From contig NZ_LT800497.1 in NCBI RefSeq assembly GCF_900166635.1, forward strand, positions 3,458,344-3,522,343: 64,000 bases of DNA. Reading direction: 5' to 3'. This DNA comes from Oceanobacillus timonensis (GTDB lineage: Bacteria; Bacillota; Bacilli; Bacillales; Amphibacillaceae). Positions within the stretch are counted from its first letter, which is position 1. The number at the start of each line of letters is the position of its first letter. The translations under genes were made by a program, and so were the position numbers. Of this stretch, positions 1 through 7,506 are shown piece by piece. The notes below the pieces were generated by a model that was not told the origin of the DNA, ran no database searches, and saw nothing but the letters and a program-made list of their open reading frames with translations.

Positions 1-1317
1 AGCCGGAGGTGCTTCCAGCATGCCCTGCGTCGAAAATTTCGTTGGTTCTTTTATTTTCGGATAAGGCATATCCAATGTTCTCGGATCTGTAATCACACCT
101 GCTAACACAGAAGCAGTTGCCGTTTCCGGACTGCAGAGGAAAACACTGTCTTCTCTTGTTCCGGACCGGCCTGGAAAGTTTCTTGGTGTGGTCCGTAAAC
201 TATTTTTTCCTGTTGCCGGCGCTTGCCCCATACCGATACAGCCGTTACAGCCTGCCTGATGCATTCGGGCGCCAGCAGACAGCAAATTCGCAATATGTCC
301 GTTTTCTACAAGCTGCTCCAACAATTGACGAGAAGTTGGATTAATATCCAGGGAAGTACCGTTGGCAATCTGTTTTCCTTTTACAATTTCACTAGCAATT
401 GCAAAATCGCGATACCCCGGATTGGCAGACGAACCGATATAAGACTGATAAAGCTCTTCTCCGGCTACCTCCGTAACAGGTACCACATTTCCTGGACTGG
501 ACGGTTTCGCAATCAACGGTTCCAACGCAGATAAATCAATTTCTTCCTGTTCATCATAAACCGCTCCATCATCTGCTTTTAATTCAATCCACTCATCTTC
601 ACGTCCTTGCGTTTTTAGAAAATGCTTTATTTCTTCATCTGACGGAAACACCGTGGCGGTCGCCCCAAGTTCTGCTCCCATATTGGCAATAACGTGGCGA
701 TCCATGGCAGATAATTCTTTCACGCCTGGTCCATAGTATTCAAGAACTTTGCCTACACCGCCTTTTACGCCATGGCGACGCAACATCTCTAAAATGACGT
801 CTTTGGCACTGACCCAATCAGGTAATTTCCCCTTCAATTCAATTCCCATGATTCGAGGCATTTTCACATAATAAGGTTCGCCGGCCATTGCCATCGTCAC
901 ATCGATACCACCAGCTCCCATTGCCAGCATGCCCATACAGCCGTTCGCACATGTATGACTATCGGAACCTAATAAAGTTTTACCGGGACGTGCCAATTGC
1001 TGCATGTGAACAGGGTGACTGACACCGTTTCCAGGTCTGCTGTAATAAACACCAAATTTCTGAGCCGCACTTCTTAAAAACAAATGGTCATCCGCATTAC
1101 GGAAATCTTCTTGAATCAAGTTGTGATCTACGTATTGTGCAGAAGCTTCTGTTTTAACCCTATCGATGCCCATTGCTTCCAATTCCAGCATAACCATGGT
1201 GCCTGTCGCATCTTGTGTCAATGTCTGGTCAATCTTCAGACCAATCTCTTCTCCAGCCTTCATCTCTCCTGACAGCAAATGATCCTGAATTAATTTTTGA
1301 GCTGCATTAAGCTGCAT
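1..1317 (-). CDS. Aconitate hydratase, Aquifex-type (C-terminal part cut by window edge)
   Basis: The 439 codons visible here encode the N-terminal two thirds of an aconitase/isopropylmalate-isomerase family enzyme, which would interconvert citrate and isocitrate through cis-aconitate in the cytoplasm. Substrate-loop motif GSDSHTCANG lies near residues 117-126, and the iron-sulfur pair GCNGCIGMGQ lies further on. The usual first cluster-ligand motif SCTNS reads GSSANPGYRDF here, as I recall for the small Aquifex/Geobacter-type aconitases. The ATG at 1315-1317 follows AGGAGGAGAAATC. The gene runs leftward off the window, so its end and the swivel domain are not seen. A homoaconitase or other hydrolyase remains possible. 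Confidence 0.85.
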   Translation of the reverse strand, partial: MQLNAAQKLIQDHLLSGEMKAGEEIGLKIDQTLTQDATGTMVMLELEAMGIDRVKTEASAQYVDHNLIQEDFRNADDHLFLRSAAQKFGVYYSRPGNGVSHPVHMQQLARPGKTLLGSDSHTCANGCMGMLAMGAGGIDVTMAMAGEPYYVKMPRIMGIELKGKLPDWVSAKDVILEMLRRHGVKGGVGKVLEYYGPGVKELSAMDRHVIANMGAELGATATVFPSDEEIKHFLKTQGREDEWIELKADDGAVYDEQEEIDLSALEPLIAKPSSPGNVVPVTEVAGEELYQSYIGSSANPGYRDFAIASEIVKGKQIANGTSLDINPTSRQLLEQLVENGHIANLLSAGARMHQAGCNGCIGMGQAPATGKNSLRTTPRNFPGRSGTREDSVFLCSPETATASVLAGVITDPRTLDMPYPKIKEPTKFSTQGMLEAPPA

Positions 1318-1465
1318 GATTTCTCCTCCTTATGGTATACTATCCTGTTTAGAATATGCTTATATAATTATTATTACACGTATCAAATAAAGTTAAACTG
1401 CATATTGTTCTGAAAAGACCATCAATTTTTCCGACAGGCATACGTTATGAAAAATAACTTACGCT

Positions 1466-1648
1466 TTATTTGGATTTTCGTTTCCTTCCGATTTCCGGCA
1501 AAATATAAGCACCGCTAATAAAACCAGCTATCAGAAAACCAATCACACCATTCCAATAGGGCTCTCCACCAAGAACGAGACTTAAAACAAACATGGTAAC
1601 GGAGCTTATGAAAGCAAATAAAAGACCGTCCTTCCAGCGTTTTTTCAC
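1466..1648 (-). CDS. Small membrane protein, unknown function
   Basis: This 60-residue protein has a basic N-terminus (MKKRWKDG), two hydrophobic segments near residues 9-27 and 33-51, and a basic tail GRKRKSK. It therefore looks like a two-helix inner-membrane protein. The start is GTG, preceded by GAAAGGAGCGGGGAGTA. No family was recognised. It stands alone between the aconitase gene and the yrzF leader. Confidence 0.55.
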   Translation of the reverse strand: MKKRWKDGLLFAFISSVTMFVLSLVLGGEPYWNGVIGFLIAGFISGAYILPEIGRKRKSK

Positions 1649-1768
1649 TACTCCCCGCTCCTTTCAGGTTCTTTACATATGTTTACCCTTAAAGAAAGCA
1701 CAGGAAACGGGGAACAACCTTCTATATCATTCCAAATGAAAACTTATATTAAAAAAATGCATTTACAA

Positions 1769-1797
1769 TTGCACTTATGGAACAACCCTTATATAAT
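1769..1797 (+). promoter_or_regulatory. Sigma-A type promoter of the leader RNA/yrzF unit
   Basis: TTGCAC at 1769-1774 and TATAAT at 1792-1797 are separated by 17 bases, a near-consensus housekeeping promoter. Transcription should begin around 1804. Confidence 0.65.
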
Positions 1798-1803
1798 AAA
1801 CGA

Positions 1804-1951
1804 AAATATGAATTGCAATAACCTCAAAGGGGAGTAGCATAATAGCAGCTGTCGTCATTACAGGAGAAATCCTCGGCACTGCTGGCAAGCGTTTTAACGG
1901 TTGCTTGCGAGACCTTTGTCCAAAAACAAGTGGGCAAAGGTCTCTTTTTAT
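1804..1951 (+). ncRNA. Leader or small RNA ending in an intrinsic terminator
   Basis: Between the promoter and the downstream gene pair lies a roughly 145-base transcript region with a GCAAGC/GCTTGC hairpin (about 1886-1907). It is followed by a perfect 10-bp stem GAGACCTTTG/CAAAGGTCTC (1909-1918 and 1935-1944) and a T-run. Such an arrangement is typical of an attenuated leader or a stand-alone small RNA. I could not match it to a riboswitch class, and no convincing ORF is present. Confidence 0.45.
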
Positions 1952-1988
1952 TACCTTTCGCCGCACTTACTTTAAGGAGGAAAAAAAG

Positions 1989-2114
1989 ATGTCTAAACGA
2001 ACGAAGCTTCTAAAGTCGCGAATGGTAAAAGAAGGAATAAGACAAGCACAAAAGCATGCCATACCTGTTATAAAGAAGGAAATTGCCAAAAGAAAAGGCA
2101 CATTTAAAAAATAA
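1989..2114 (+). CDS. Short basic protein upstream of yrzF
   Basis: This is a 41-residue, strongly basic protein (MSKRTKLLKSRMV...KGTFKK). ATG 1989 follows the excellent site TTAAGGAGGAAAAAAAG. An in-frame ATG at 1905 lies inside the terminator hairpin and was rejected as the start. Its stop overlaps the ATG of the next gene by one base (TAATG), so the two are probably translationally coupled. Function unknown; a nucleic-acid-binding or ribosome-associated role is only a guess from charge. Confidence 0.6.
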   Translation: MSKRTKLLKSRMVKEGIRQAQKHAIPVIKKEIAKRKGTFKK

Positions 2115-2752
2115 TGACACAATCCAGATACGCCTACTATGCATCCACTGTTTTATTTGGTAACAAAAATAAACGTGTGCACGTTCTTCAGCATCATAAT
2201 GATTTACAACTGTATGGCATAGGAAGAAGCGCTGCTGTATTTAAGATAAAAAAGGAAAATAGAGTAATCAAGATTTTTTATCCGCAATTCAAACGAACAG
2301 CAATGGAAGAGAAGCAAAACTACGAAAGATTAAATGGAAGTAACTACTACCCTGCTATTTATGAAGCAGGTGTCAATTATCTGGTAATGGATTTTATGGA
2401 AGGCAAAACATTTTTTGAATGTCTTGCAAAGGGGATTCCCTTAAAACCTTACCATATCAAGCATGTGGACAATGGTTTGCAATATGCAAGGAGCGTTGGA
2501 TTAAATCCTTCAGATATACACTTGCATAACCTGATTCTGACAAACGATGATAACGTGCGTATCATTGACGTGGCACGTTTTTCCCAAGAAAAAATATGTA
2601 CGCAATGGGACGATTTAAAATGTGCTTACAGACAATATTATCAACGTCCTTTTTTCCCGAAAAAGGTCCCAAAATGGGTAATGCATACGATATCAAAGCT
2701 GTACCAGCTGTATAAATATAAACCTCAAAAAAGGAAAAGAGCGAAATGCTGA
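2114..2752 (+). CDS. yrzF: YrzF-type protein kinase-like protein
   Basis: The 212-residue protein resembles B. subtilis YrzF, a probable serine/threonine kinase of about the same length. Visible kinase elements are a glycine loop (GIGRSAAVFKI, about residues 35-45), a lysine strand (VIKIFYP), a catalytic-loop-like DIHLHNLIL near 136-144 and an Asp strand IIDVARF near 152-158 in place of DFG. The fold is therefore a reduced, Rio/ABC1-like kinase with atypical catalytic motifs, and activity is not certain. The C-terminus is basic (KPQKRKRAKC). It is coupled to the short basic ORF upstream and preceded by a terminator-containing leader. Confidence 0.75.
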   Translation: MTQSRYAYYASTVLFGNKNKRVHVLQHHNDLQLYGIGRSAAVFKIKKENRVIKIFYPQFKRTAMEEKQNYERLNGSNYYPAIYEAGVNYLVMDFMEGKTFFECLAKGIPLKPYHIKHVDNGLQYARSVGLNPSDIHLHNLILTNDDNVRIIDVARFSQEKICTQWDDLKCAYRQYYQRPFFPKKVPKWVMHTISKLYQLYKYKPQKRKRAKC

Positions 2753-2767
2753 CTCTTTTCCTTTTTT
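2727..2767. terminator. Bidirectional intrinsic terminator
   Basis: AAAAAAGGAAAAGAG pairs with CTCTTTTCCTTTTTT. It serves yrzF on the plus strand and the convergent acetyltransferase gene on the minus strand. Confidence 0.85.
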
Positions 2768-2786
2768 ACCATCACTTGGCGATATT

Positions 2787-3266
2787 CTAAATAACGACAG
2801 CCATTTTAACCGTTTGAAAAGTATGATTCAACAATGTCTCGCTAAACGTTTTTACATACGTGAATCCATGCTTTCGGTAAAATGTTTCTGCTTGATGATT
2901 TCCCTTCTCCAAGTAAACCACTAGTTCATCGCCGCTTTGCAACGCCTTCTTTATTTCCTTTAAAAGCGCGCTGCCCAAGCCTTTGGATTGAAATGCGGGA
3001 TCAACGTAGATAGCAGAAAGATTATTTTCTTGCTTACTTCGATGCAGATTTGCAAATGCCACAACCTCATTTTCCATTTCTCCGACGAAAAAGATTGTTT
3101 TCTCCAGTTTATGATGGAGTTGATCAGTAGAATACGCTTTTGCTAAAAATTGTTCTTGAACCGCCATCGGAATCAAATCTTTATAAGCCGCTTCCCATGC
3201 TGTTTGAGCGACCTGCTGAACGGCAGCAAAATCAGCTTTTACTGCTGTTCTGATAGTTATCCCCAT
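2787..3266 (-). CDS. GNAT family N-acetyltransferase
   Basis: The 159-residue protein is a single GNAT domain. An acidic-basic N-terminal strand (ITIRTAVKADF) and the acetyl-CoA loop QSKGLGSALLKEI (about residues 92-104, the Q/RxxGxG/A motif) are clear, and AETFYRKHGFT near 125-135 matches the conserved C-terminal helix-strand. It would transfer an acetyl group from acetyl-CoA to an unknown amine. ATG 3266 follows GGAGGATGCAGATCA. Neighbours do not reveal the substrate. Confidence 0.85.
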   Translation of the reverse strand: MGITIRTAVKADFAAVQQVAQTAWEAAYKDLIPMAVQEQFLAKAYSTDQLHHKLEKTIFFVGEMENEVVAFANLHRSKQENNLSAIYVDPAFQSKGLGSALLKEIKKALQSGDELVVYLEKGNHQAETFYRKHGFTYVKTFSETLLNHTFQTVKMAVVI

Positions 3267-3323
3267 TGATCTGCATCCTCCTTCTCATTCATATGCTGCT
3301 GCATAACATTTATTTTCACTTCC

Positions 3324-4172
3324 TTATACATCATCCGTACGTAATTTTGTCCACTGCATACTTTTAGTATATAGATCCTTTTGAAGATCTTCATTATACG
3401 TAATAGGAGAAGTCTGCTCTATCTTATTATCTTTAAAAAACGCGCCTGTCGTGTCTGCCACTTCATCCGATGTTGCTAGATAAATCGGAGTAGCTGCACC
3501 TTGTTCCGGATTTTTTGAAAATACCTTCATAACTGGACGTAGCCATTTCGGTGCCAGCCGTGTTGCTTGCGGCGTATAAATAAAGCCCGGGTGCAGCGCG
3601 TTCACCGTAACGCCGCTGTTTTTCAAACGTTTACTCATATAATACGTCATCATAAGCACAGCCGTTTTTGCTGTTTTATATGCTTGCATCCCTGCATAAT
3701 CAGATGATGTTTGATGGACCGCATCTTCCGGATGAAAGTTTTTATCCTGCACGACAGATGCGATGTTAATAATTCTCGCCGGACTGGAAGCTTTCAATGT
3801 ATCAAGCAGCAAATGCGTTAATAAAAATGGTGCCAAATAATTCACCGCAAAAGTCATTTCAAAACCGTCTTGATTAACCTGGTACTGGCCGAACACACCA
3901 CCAGCATTGTTTATTAGAACGTCTAAGGTTGCGTAATGCTTCTGCACTTGTTCTGCCAGCTCCCGAATATCCTGCTGAGAAGACAAATCAGCAATAAGCA
4001 AATCAACATTCTTATTACCAGTAGCGCTTATTATTTTTTGACGCGCTTCTTCTCCTTTTTCGCCATTTCTGCACACTAAAATGAGTTGATAATTTTGCCT
4101 TGCCAGCTCAGCAGCTGTTGCGTAGCCAATCCCTGAATTTCCTCCCGTTATCAAAGCCGTTTTTCTTTCCAT
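3324..4172 (-). CDS. Short-chain dehydrogenase/reductase (RDH/WWOX-like)
   Basis: A 282-residue classical SDR. It has the NAD(P) glycine motif TGGNSGIG at residues 9-16, the NNAG motif, catalytic Ser followed by Y-x-x-x-K (YKTAK) and VNALHPG after the catalytic site. Length and motif spacing fit the retinol-dehydrogenase/WWOX-like SDR group, whose substrates are usually lipophilic alcohols or ketones; the substrate here is unknown. An upstream in-frame ATG exists, but the start at 4172 has AAGGAGGGTGAGAATATTT before it and begins directly with the Rossmann strand, so I chose it. Confidence 0.85.
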   Translation of the reverse strand: MERKTALITGGNSGIGYATAAELARQNYQLILVCRNGEKGEEARQKIISATGNKNVDLLIADLSSQQDIRELAEQVQKHYATLDVLINNAGGVFGQYQVNQDGFEMTFAVNYLAPFLLTHLLLDTLKASSPARIINIASVVQDKNFHPEDAVHQTSSDYAGMQAYKTAKTAVLMMTYYMSKRLKNSGVTVNALHPGFIYTPQATRLAPKWLRPVMKVFSKNPEQGAATPIYLATSDEVADTTGAFFKDNKIEQTSPITYNEDLQKDLYTKSMQWTKLRTDDV

Positions 4173-4251
4173 AAATATTCTCACCCTCCTTAAAATAATC
4201 AACTTCAGCACAACAGCGAAAAATAATATAGTTTGAATCTATAGCAATGAA

Positions 4252-5070
4252 TCAACGTACTTCATCCTTAAAAGCCATGTTCTCATAATGTTTGTACAAA
4301 GCGTGAAATTTTCCGTTATAATTCTTATGCCATGGCTTTTTCTTGCCGCAAAAATGAAGAAATACGGTGTAGCGTAAAACATGGTCAATGTCGAAAAACC
4401 CATTGGTCTTTAACTTATAGTAACGGTAATATCGTGCATCATAATTATAAATTTTTTCATCCAAACTTTTGATTTTAGCAGAATACAGTGCATTCAAAAT
4501 ATCCTGATCAGGTAAAAGCAATCGTTTCCGATTCTTTTCGACAAATGTAAAGATGTCCTGTTCCTTGATCCATTTTCTTTGAAGAGGCAGGTTCATCAGG
4601 AGTACCCCAGAATTATAATATTCATCGATTTCATATGCATTCAGCCTTAGCTTGTTTACATCTTTGACGTTTATAAAACCGTGATAGGCAGCAGCATATA
4701 AATACCCTTCCATTTCCATGTCGTATAATTCCCGAACAGGGTTGAGAACAAGAATATCTGGATCAATATATAAAATACGATCCAAATTCGCAGGTAAAAA
4801 TTTAAAAGCCAACAACCGGTAATACATTTCCGTAGTAAAGTGTTTGAGGGTAGGTGTGTCAGCAAAATAAGTCTCGTCAACTGTGAGGACTGTTAATGTG
4901 TGTCCATAATCCTGAATGTATAACTCCAATTTTTTCAATTCTTGTTCATCAATAGTGGAATGCATTACATAAATCGAAAAAGATTCCCCTGGATTATTGG
5001 AGAAAAGAGAAGTCAGCATGACCTTCAGAGGATGTAAATAATGACTGTTTAACGTAACCAGAATGTTCAT
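4252..5070 (-). CDS. Glycosyltransferase family 8 protein
   Basis: The 272-residue protein has the GT8 (galactosyl/glucosyltransferase, GT-A fold) pattern. It starts with the donor-binding strand MNILVTLNSHY, has the metal-binding DxD motif DPD at residues 103-105, NSGVLLMN near 153-160, DQD at 188-190, and the HFCGKKKPW signature at 239-247. It should transfer a sugar from a nucleotide-sugar to a cell-surface or intracellular acceptor. Its ATG overlaps the stop of a truncated hxlR ORF (ATGA), so it is probably expressed from the hxlR-type promoter, an unusual arrangement discussed in the findings. Confidence 0.88.
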   Translation of the reverse strand: MNILVTLNSHYLHPLKVMLTSLFSNNPGESFSIYVMHSTIDEQELKKLELYIQDYGHTLTVLTVDETYFADTPTLKHFTTEMYYRLLAFKFLPANLDRILYIDPDILVLNPVRELYDMEMEGYLYAAAYHGFINVKDVNKLRLNAYEIDEYYNSGVLLMNLPLQRKWIKEQDIFTFVEKNRKRLLLPDQDILNALYSAKIKSLDEKIYNYDARYYRYYKLKTNGFFDIDHVLRYTVFLHFCGKKKPWHKNYNGKFHALYKHYENMAFKDEVR

Positions 5071-5225
5071 ACAATAATATCCTTTCCAGCTCGTTGCACT
5101 ACACGAAAACGTAATCGTTCATCCTCCATAAGATAGAATACAATCATCGACTTCGATTTATTCGAAATAGTATCTAATGCAATTTGAAATTCTTTCCCAT
5201 TTCCACCTTTAGATTGATGCATCAT
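5067..5225 (-). pseudogene. Truncated HxlR-family regulator (N-terminal remnant)
   Basis: This 52-codon ORF starts ATGATG after CGAAGGAGAGATTTAAA. Its sequence (KEFQIALDTISNKSKSM, MEDERLRFRVVQRA) aligns with the first half of the intact HxlR at 11561 (KELQAALDIISGKWKPI, MENETLRFSELQRA). It stops just before the recognition helix would be complete, so it cannot be a full winged-helix dimer. The cysteine present in the intact protein is absent (GGNGKEF against GENCKEL). Its TGA overlaps the GT8 start codon. The upstream region is homologous to that of the intact copy, pointing to deletion of the 3' half. Confidence 0.8.
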
Positions 5226-5338
5226 TTTAAATCTCTCCTTCGAATGAAAGCTTCAGAAATCCTTTCATATCAAATAGTTTCCTAAAAGGAACTAGGTTTA
5301 AATAAAGTGCCTACTTTTCAATAAGAGACTCTGGGGTT

Positions 5339-5368
5339 ATTATAACTCTAGTAATCAAATGAATACAA
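5339..5368 (-). promoter_or_regulatory. hxlR-type promoter, locus A
   Basis: On the minus strand, TTGTAT - 18 bases - TATAAT lies in a block that is conserved at 9917-9946 and 11421-11450. The block continues with AAGTAGGCACTTTATTTAAA and a GTTCCTTTTAGGAAAC dyad toward the hxlR remnant. It is a likely autoregulated HxlR control region. Confidence 0.6.
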
Positions 5369-5416
5369 TCTTATTATTTGATTCATTTTATATAAATTTA
5401 TACGGAGGGTTTTAAC

Positions 5417-5998
5417 ATGACTAGAATTGGAATTGTTACAGGAAGTACACGTGATGTACGTGTGAATTTACAGGTTGCGGAATGGGTCAAAGATTTTGCG
5501 GATAAGAAAGATATCGATGCAGAATTTGAAATTGTTGATATTAAAGAAAGCGGACTTGGTCGTTTTAACGAAGCTATTCCACCGCTTATGACCAATAAAG
5601 ATTACGCAACAGAAGAACAGAATGCTTGGTCCAGAAAAATTGATTCCTTTGATGGATTTATCTTTGTGACACCGGAATATAACAAAAATTTCCCATCATC
5701 TCTTAAAGACCATTTAGATTATTTAGGTGAAGAATGGCATCATAAAGCAGCTGGTATCGTAAGCTACGGTTCTACCCTTGGTATTGCAGCTTCCCTTGCA
5801 CTACGCACAACTTTATCTAACTTAAAAGTTGCAACTGTCGAACCACAAGGCGCATTCAGCTTATTTAATGACTTTGAAAACATGGCAACTTTCAAACCAA
5901 TGGAAGTGCATAAACCAAGATTTGGTGAAATGATTGATGACGTTGTTGCCTGGTCAAATGCACTTAAATCTGTGAGAAAAGAAAAAAGCTTCGCATAA
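5417..5998 (+). CDS. NAD(P)H-dependent FMN reductase
   Basis: A 193-residue flavodoxin-fold reductase of the NADPH-dependent FMN reductase family (azoreductase/YhdA-like, usually 175-200 residues). The FMN phosphate loop GSTRDVRVN lies near residues 9-17, and the family hallmark PEYN is followed by NFPSSLKDHLDYL near 94-106. It would use NAD(P)H to reduce FMN, azo compounds or quinones in the cytosol. The start follows TACGGAGGGTTTTAAC. It is divergent from the truncated hxlR, the standard layout for HxlR-controlled oxidoreductases. Confidence 0.88.
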   Translation: MTRIGIVTGSTRDVRVNLQVAEWVKDFADKKDIDAEFEIVDIKESGLGRFNEAIPPLMTNKDYATEEQNAWSRKIDSFDGFIFVTPEYNKNFPSSLKDHLDYLGEEWHHKAAGIVSYGSTLGIAASLALRTTLSNLKVATVEPQGAFSLFNDFENMATFKPMEVHKPRFGEMIDDVVAWSNALKSVRKEKSFA

Positions 5999-6038
5999 AG
6001 TGAAACGTCATTCTAGAAATTAGCGCCCATTATTCTCC

Positions 6039-6082
6039 GCCTCACTAAATAGAGTTTTAAACGCTATTTTGAGGCAGGAGTT
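6039..6082 (+). terminator. Hairpin after the FMN reductase gene
   Basis: GCCTCACTAAATAG pairs imperfectly with CTATTTTGAGGC. Only a short T stretch follows, so termination may be partial and read into the SDR gene. Confidence 0.4.
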
Positions 6083-6155
6083 TTACGGGCGATTTTTCAA
6101 AATAAAGAACAAATCATTTATTCAAAATATGAATGGAAAAGAGGCGAGCGTAAAT

Positions 6156-6872
6156 ATGAAACTGACAAACAAAAAAATCGTTATTATCGGTGGTTCTTCT
6201 GGTATTGGTTTAGAAACGGCAAAATTAGCTATTGAACAAGGAGCGGAGGTAGTGATTGCCGGCCGTTCTCAAGAAAAGTTGCAACAGGCTAAAAAAGAAA
6301 TCGGTTCCAATATAACAGCGTATAGTCTTGATTTCACCATTGAAAAAGAGGTACAAGCATTTTTTGAAAAGATTGGAAAACTTGACTCGTTAGTCGTTAC
6401 TGCAGGAATTGCGACATACGGTAACTTTACGGAAACGGATTCTGCACAAGATCGTCAATTGTTTGAAGGGAAATTCTGGGGACAGTATCATGCCACAAAA
6501 TACGCTGTACCGTATCTGCCGGAAGATGGTTCCATTACACTCTTCTCTGGCGTCGTAGCATTTAAAGCAATGGAAGGTGCTTCGGCATTGGGAGCAGTTA
6601 ATGCTGCCATATCCAGCCTGGGCCAAACGTTAGCCTTAGAATTAGCTCCTCTCCGCGTGAACGTTGTTTCTCCTGGAGTAATTGATACACCGTCCCGTTA
6701 TGGTATGCCTGAAGAAGAGCGAAAAGCATTCTATAACTCCATTGCAGAAATGTTGCCGGTAAATCGTGCCGGTAAACCGGAAGACGTTGCTGAAAGTGTT
6801 ATTTATTTACTGCGTAACGAATTTTCTACCGGGGAAATTCTTCATGTGGAAGGCGGACACAGATTAGTCTAA
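6156..6872 (+). CDS. Short-chain dehydrogenase/reductase
   Basis: A 238-residue SDR. It has the Rossmann motif GGSSGIG near residues 11-17, VTAGIA in the NNAG position, and a terminal EGGHRLV that matches the SDR VDGG end. The usual catalytic Y-x-x-x-K is not obvious. The place after the Ser strand (LFSGVVAFK) reads GASALGAVNAAISSL, so the catalytic Tyr and Lys appear to be replaced, as in some atypical SDRs. Of several in-frame ATGs, 6156 is preferred because it begins at the first beta strand and follows GAGGCGAG. Substrate unknown. Confidence 0.78.
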   Translation: MKLTNKKIVIIGGSSGIGLETAKLAIEQGAEVVIAGRSQEKLQQAKKEIGSNITAYSLDFTIEKEVQAFFEKIGKLDSLVVTAGIATYGNFTETDSAQDRQLFEGKFWGQYHATKYAVPYLPEDGSITLFSGVVAFKAMEGASALGAVNAAISSLGQTLALELAPLRVNVVSPGVIDTPSRYGMPEEERKAFYNSIAEMLPVNRAGKPEDVAESVIYLLRNEFSTGEILHVEGGHRLV

Positions 6873-6918
6873 TTTAATAAAATAATAGTTTCCTGTTTAT
6901 GCAGGAATAGAACATGAT

Positions 6919-6987
6919 ATGCTCTCTTTAAATAGTAGATAGAGAAATAACGAACCTTCTCTGAAACTATTTAGAGAGCATTTTTTA
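6919..6987 (+). terminator. Intrinsic terminator of the SDR gene
   Basis: ATGCTCTCTTTAAATAGT pairs with ACTATTTAGAGAGCAT across a long loop and is followed by TTTTTTA. Confidence 0.75.
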
Positions 6988-7167
6988 TTTCTAAACATAT
7001 AATCAGATAGGCCGAAAAACTAACCTAATCTCCCGCCTAAAAAAATGAAATCGTCTAAAACCATCAACTTTCTTATTTCATAAAAAAGGGCCATACATGG
7101 TAATGGTAATATGTTACAATATCGACTGATAGTAAGAATCTCATCATGAAAGCAAGGAGGGGTATAC

Positions 7168-7494
7168 ATCGAAGCATTAAACAAAAAGCACCTGACACGT
7201 ATTCAAATATGGGGAATATTTGTCGGAGTTATGCTGTTTATCTATGGATTGCTTCTATTTTTCACAGGATTTTCTGCTGGGCTTATTGCGCCTGTTCCTG
7301 GCATTATCCTGATGATATTAGGCAGTTTTTTATTTAAAACAGGAACACTTGCGAGAGATATCAAAAAAGATGCCTCAAGAATATTTATTTTAGAGGCTTT
7401 TTTAAAAAATCATCTTTGGTTCCTGCTGCTCACAAGCATACTAGCTAGTCTGATTATTTTGTTTTACCTTATATTTTTTATTTTTATTACATAA
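7168..7494 (+). CDS. Small membrane protein, paralogue 1, with probable ATC start
   Basis: The 108-residue protein has hydrophobic helices near residues 17-33, 36-53 and 82-107. It aligns along its length with the protein at 8574 (APVPGIILMILGSFLFKTG against GPIPGLASILLGVYLYKNG). The first in-frame ATG is at 7231, inside the first helix, and has no ribosome site. Upstream, GGAGG (7156-7160) stands 7 bases from ATC at 7168, which begins an IEALNKKHL N-terminus matching the EYVHPRYF start of the paralogue. I therefore place the start at the rare ATC codon. Function unknown; it forms an operon with the lipoprotein. Confidence 0.6.
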   Translation: MEALNKKHLTRIQIWGIFVGVMLFIYGLLLFFTGFSAGLIAPVPGIILMILGSFLFKTGTLARDIKKDASRIFILEAFLKNHLWFLLLTSILASLIILFYLIFFIFIT

Positions 7495-7506
7495 GAGGGG
7501 GTTAAC

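Noticed and set aside
1769..1951. Known riboswitch or T-box upstream of yrzF
   Set aside because: No T-box sequence, and no conserved purine, SAM, FMN or TPP core could be recognised; kept only as an unassigned leader.
1905..2114. Longer start for the small basic protein
   Set aside because: The upstream ATG lies within the terminator hairpin and has no ribosome site; ATG 1989 with AGGAGG is better.
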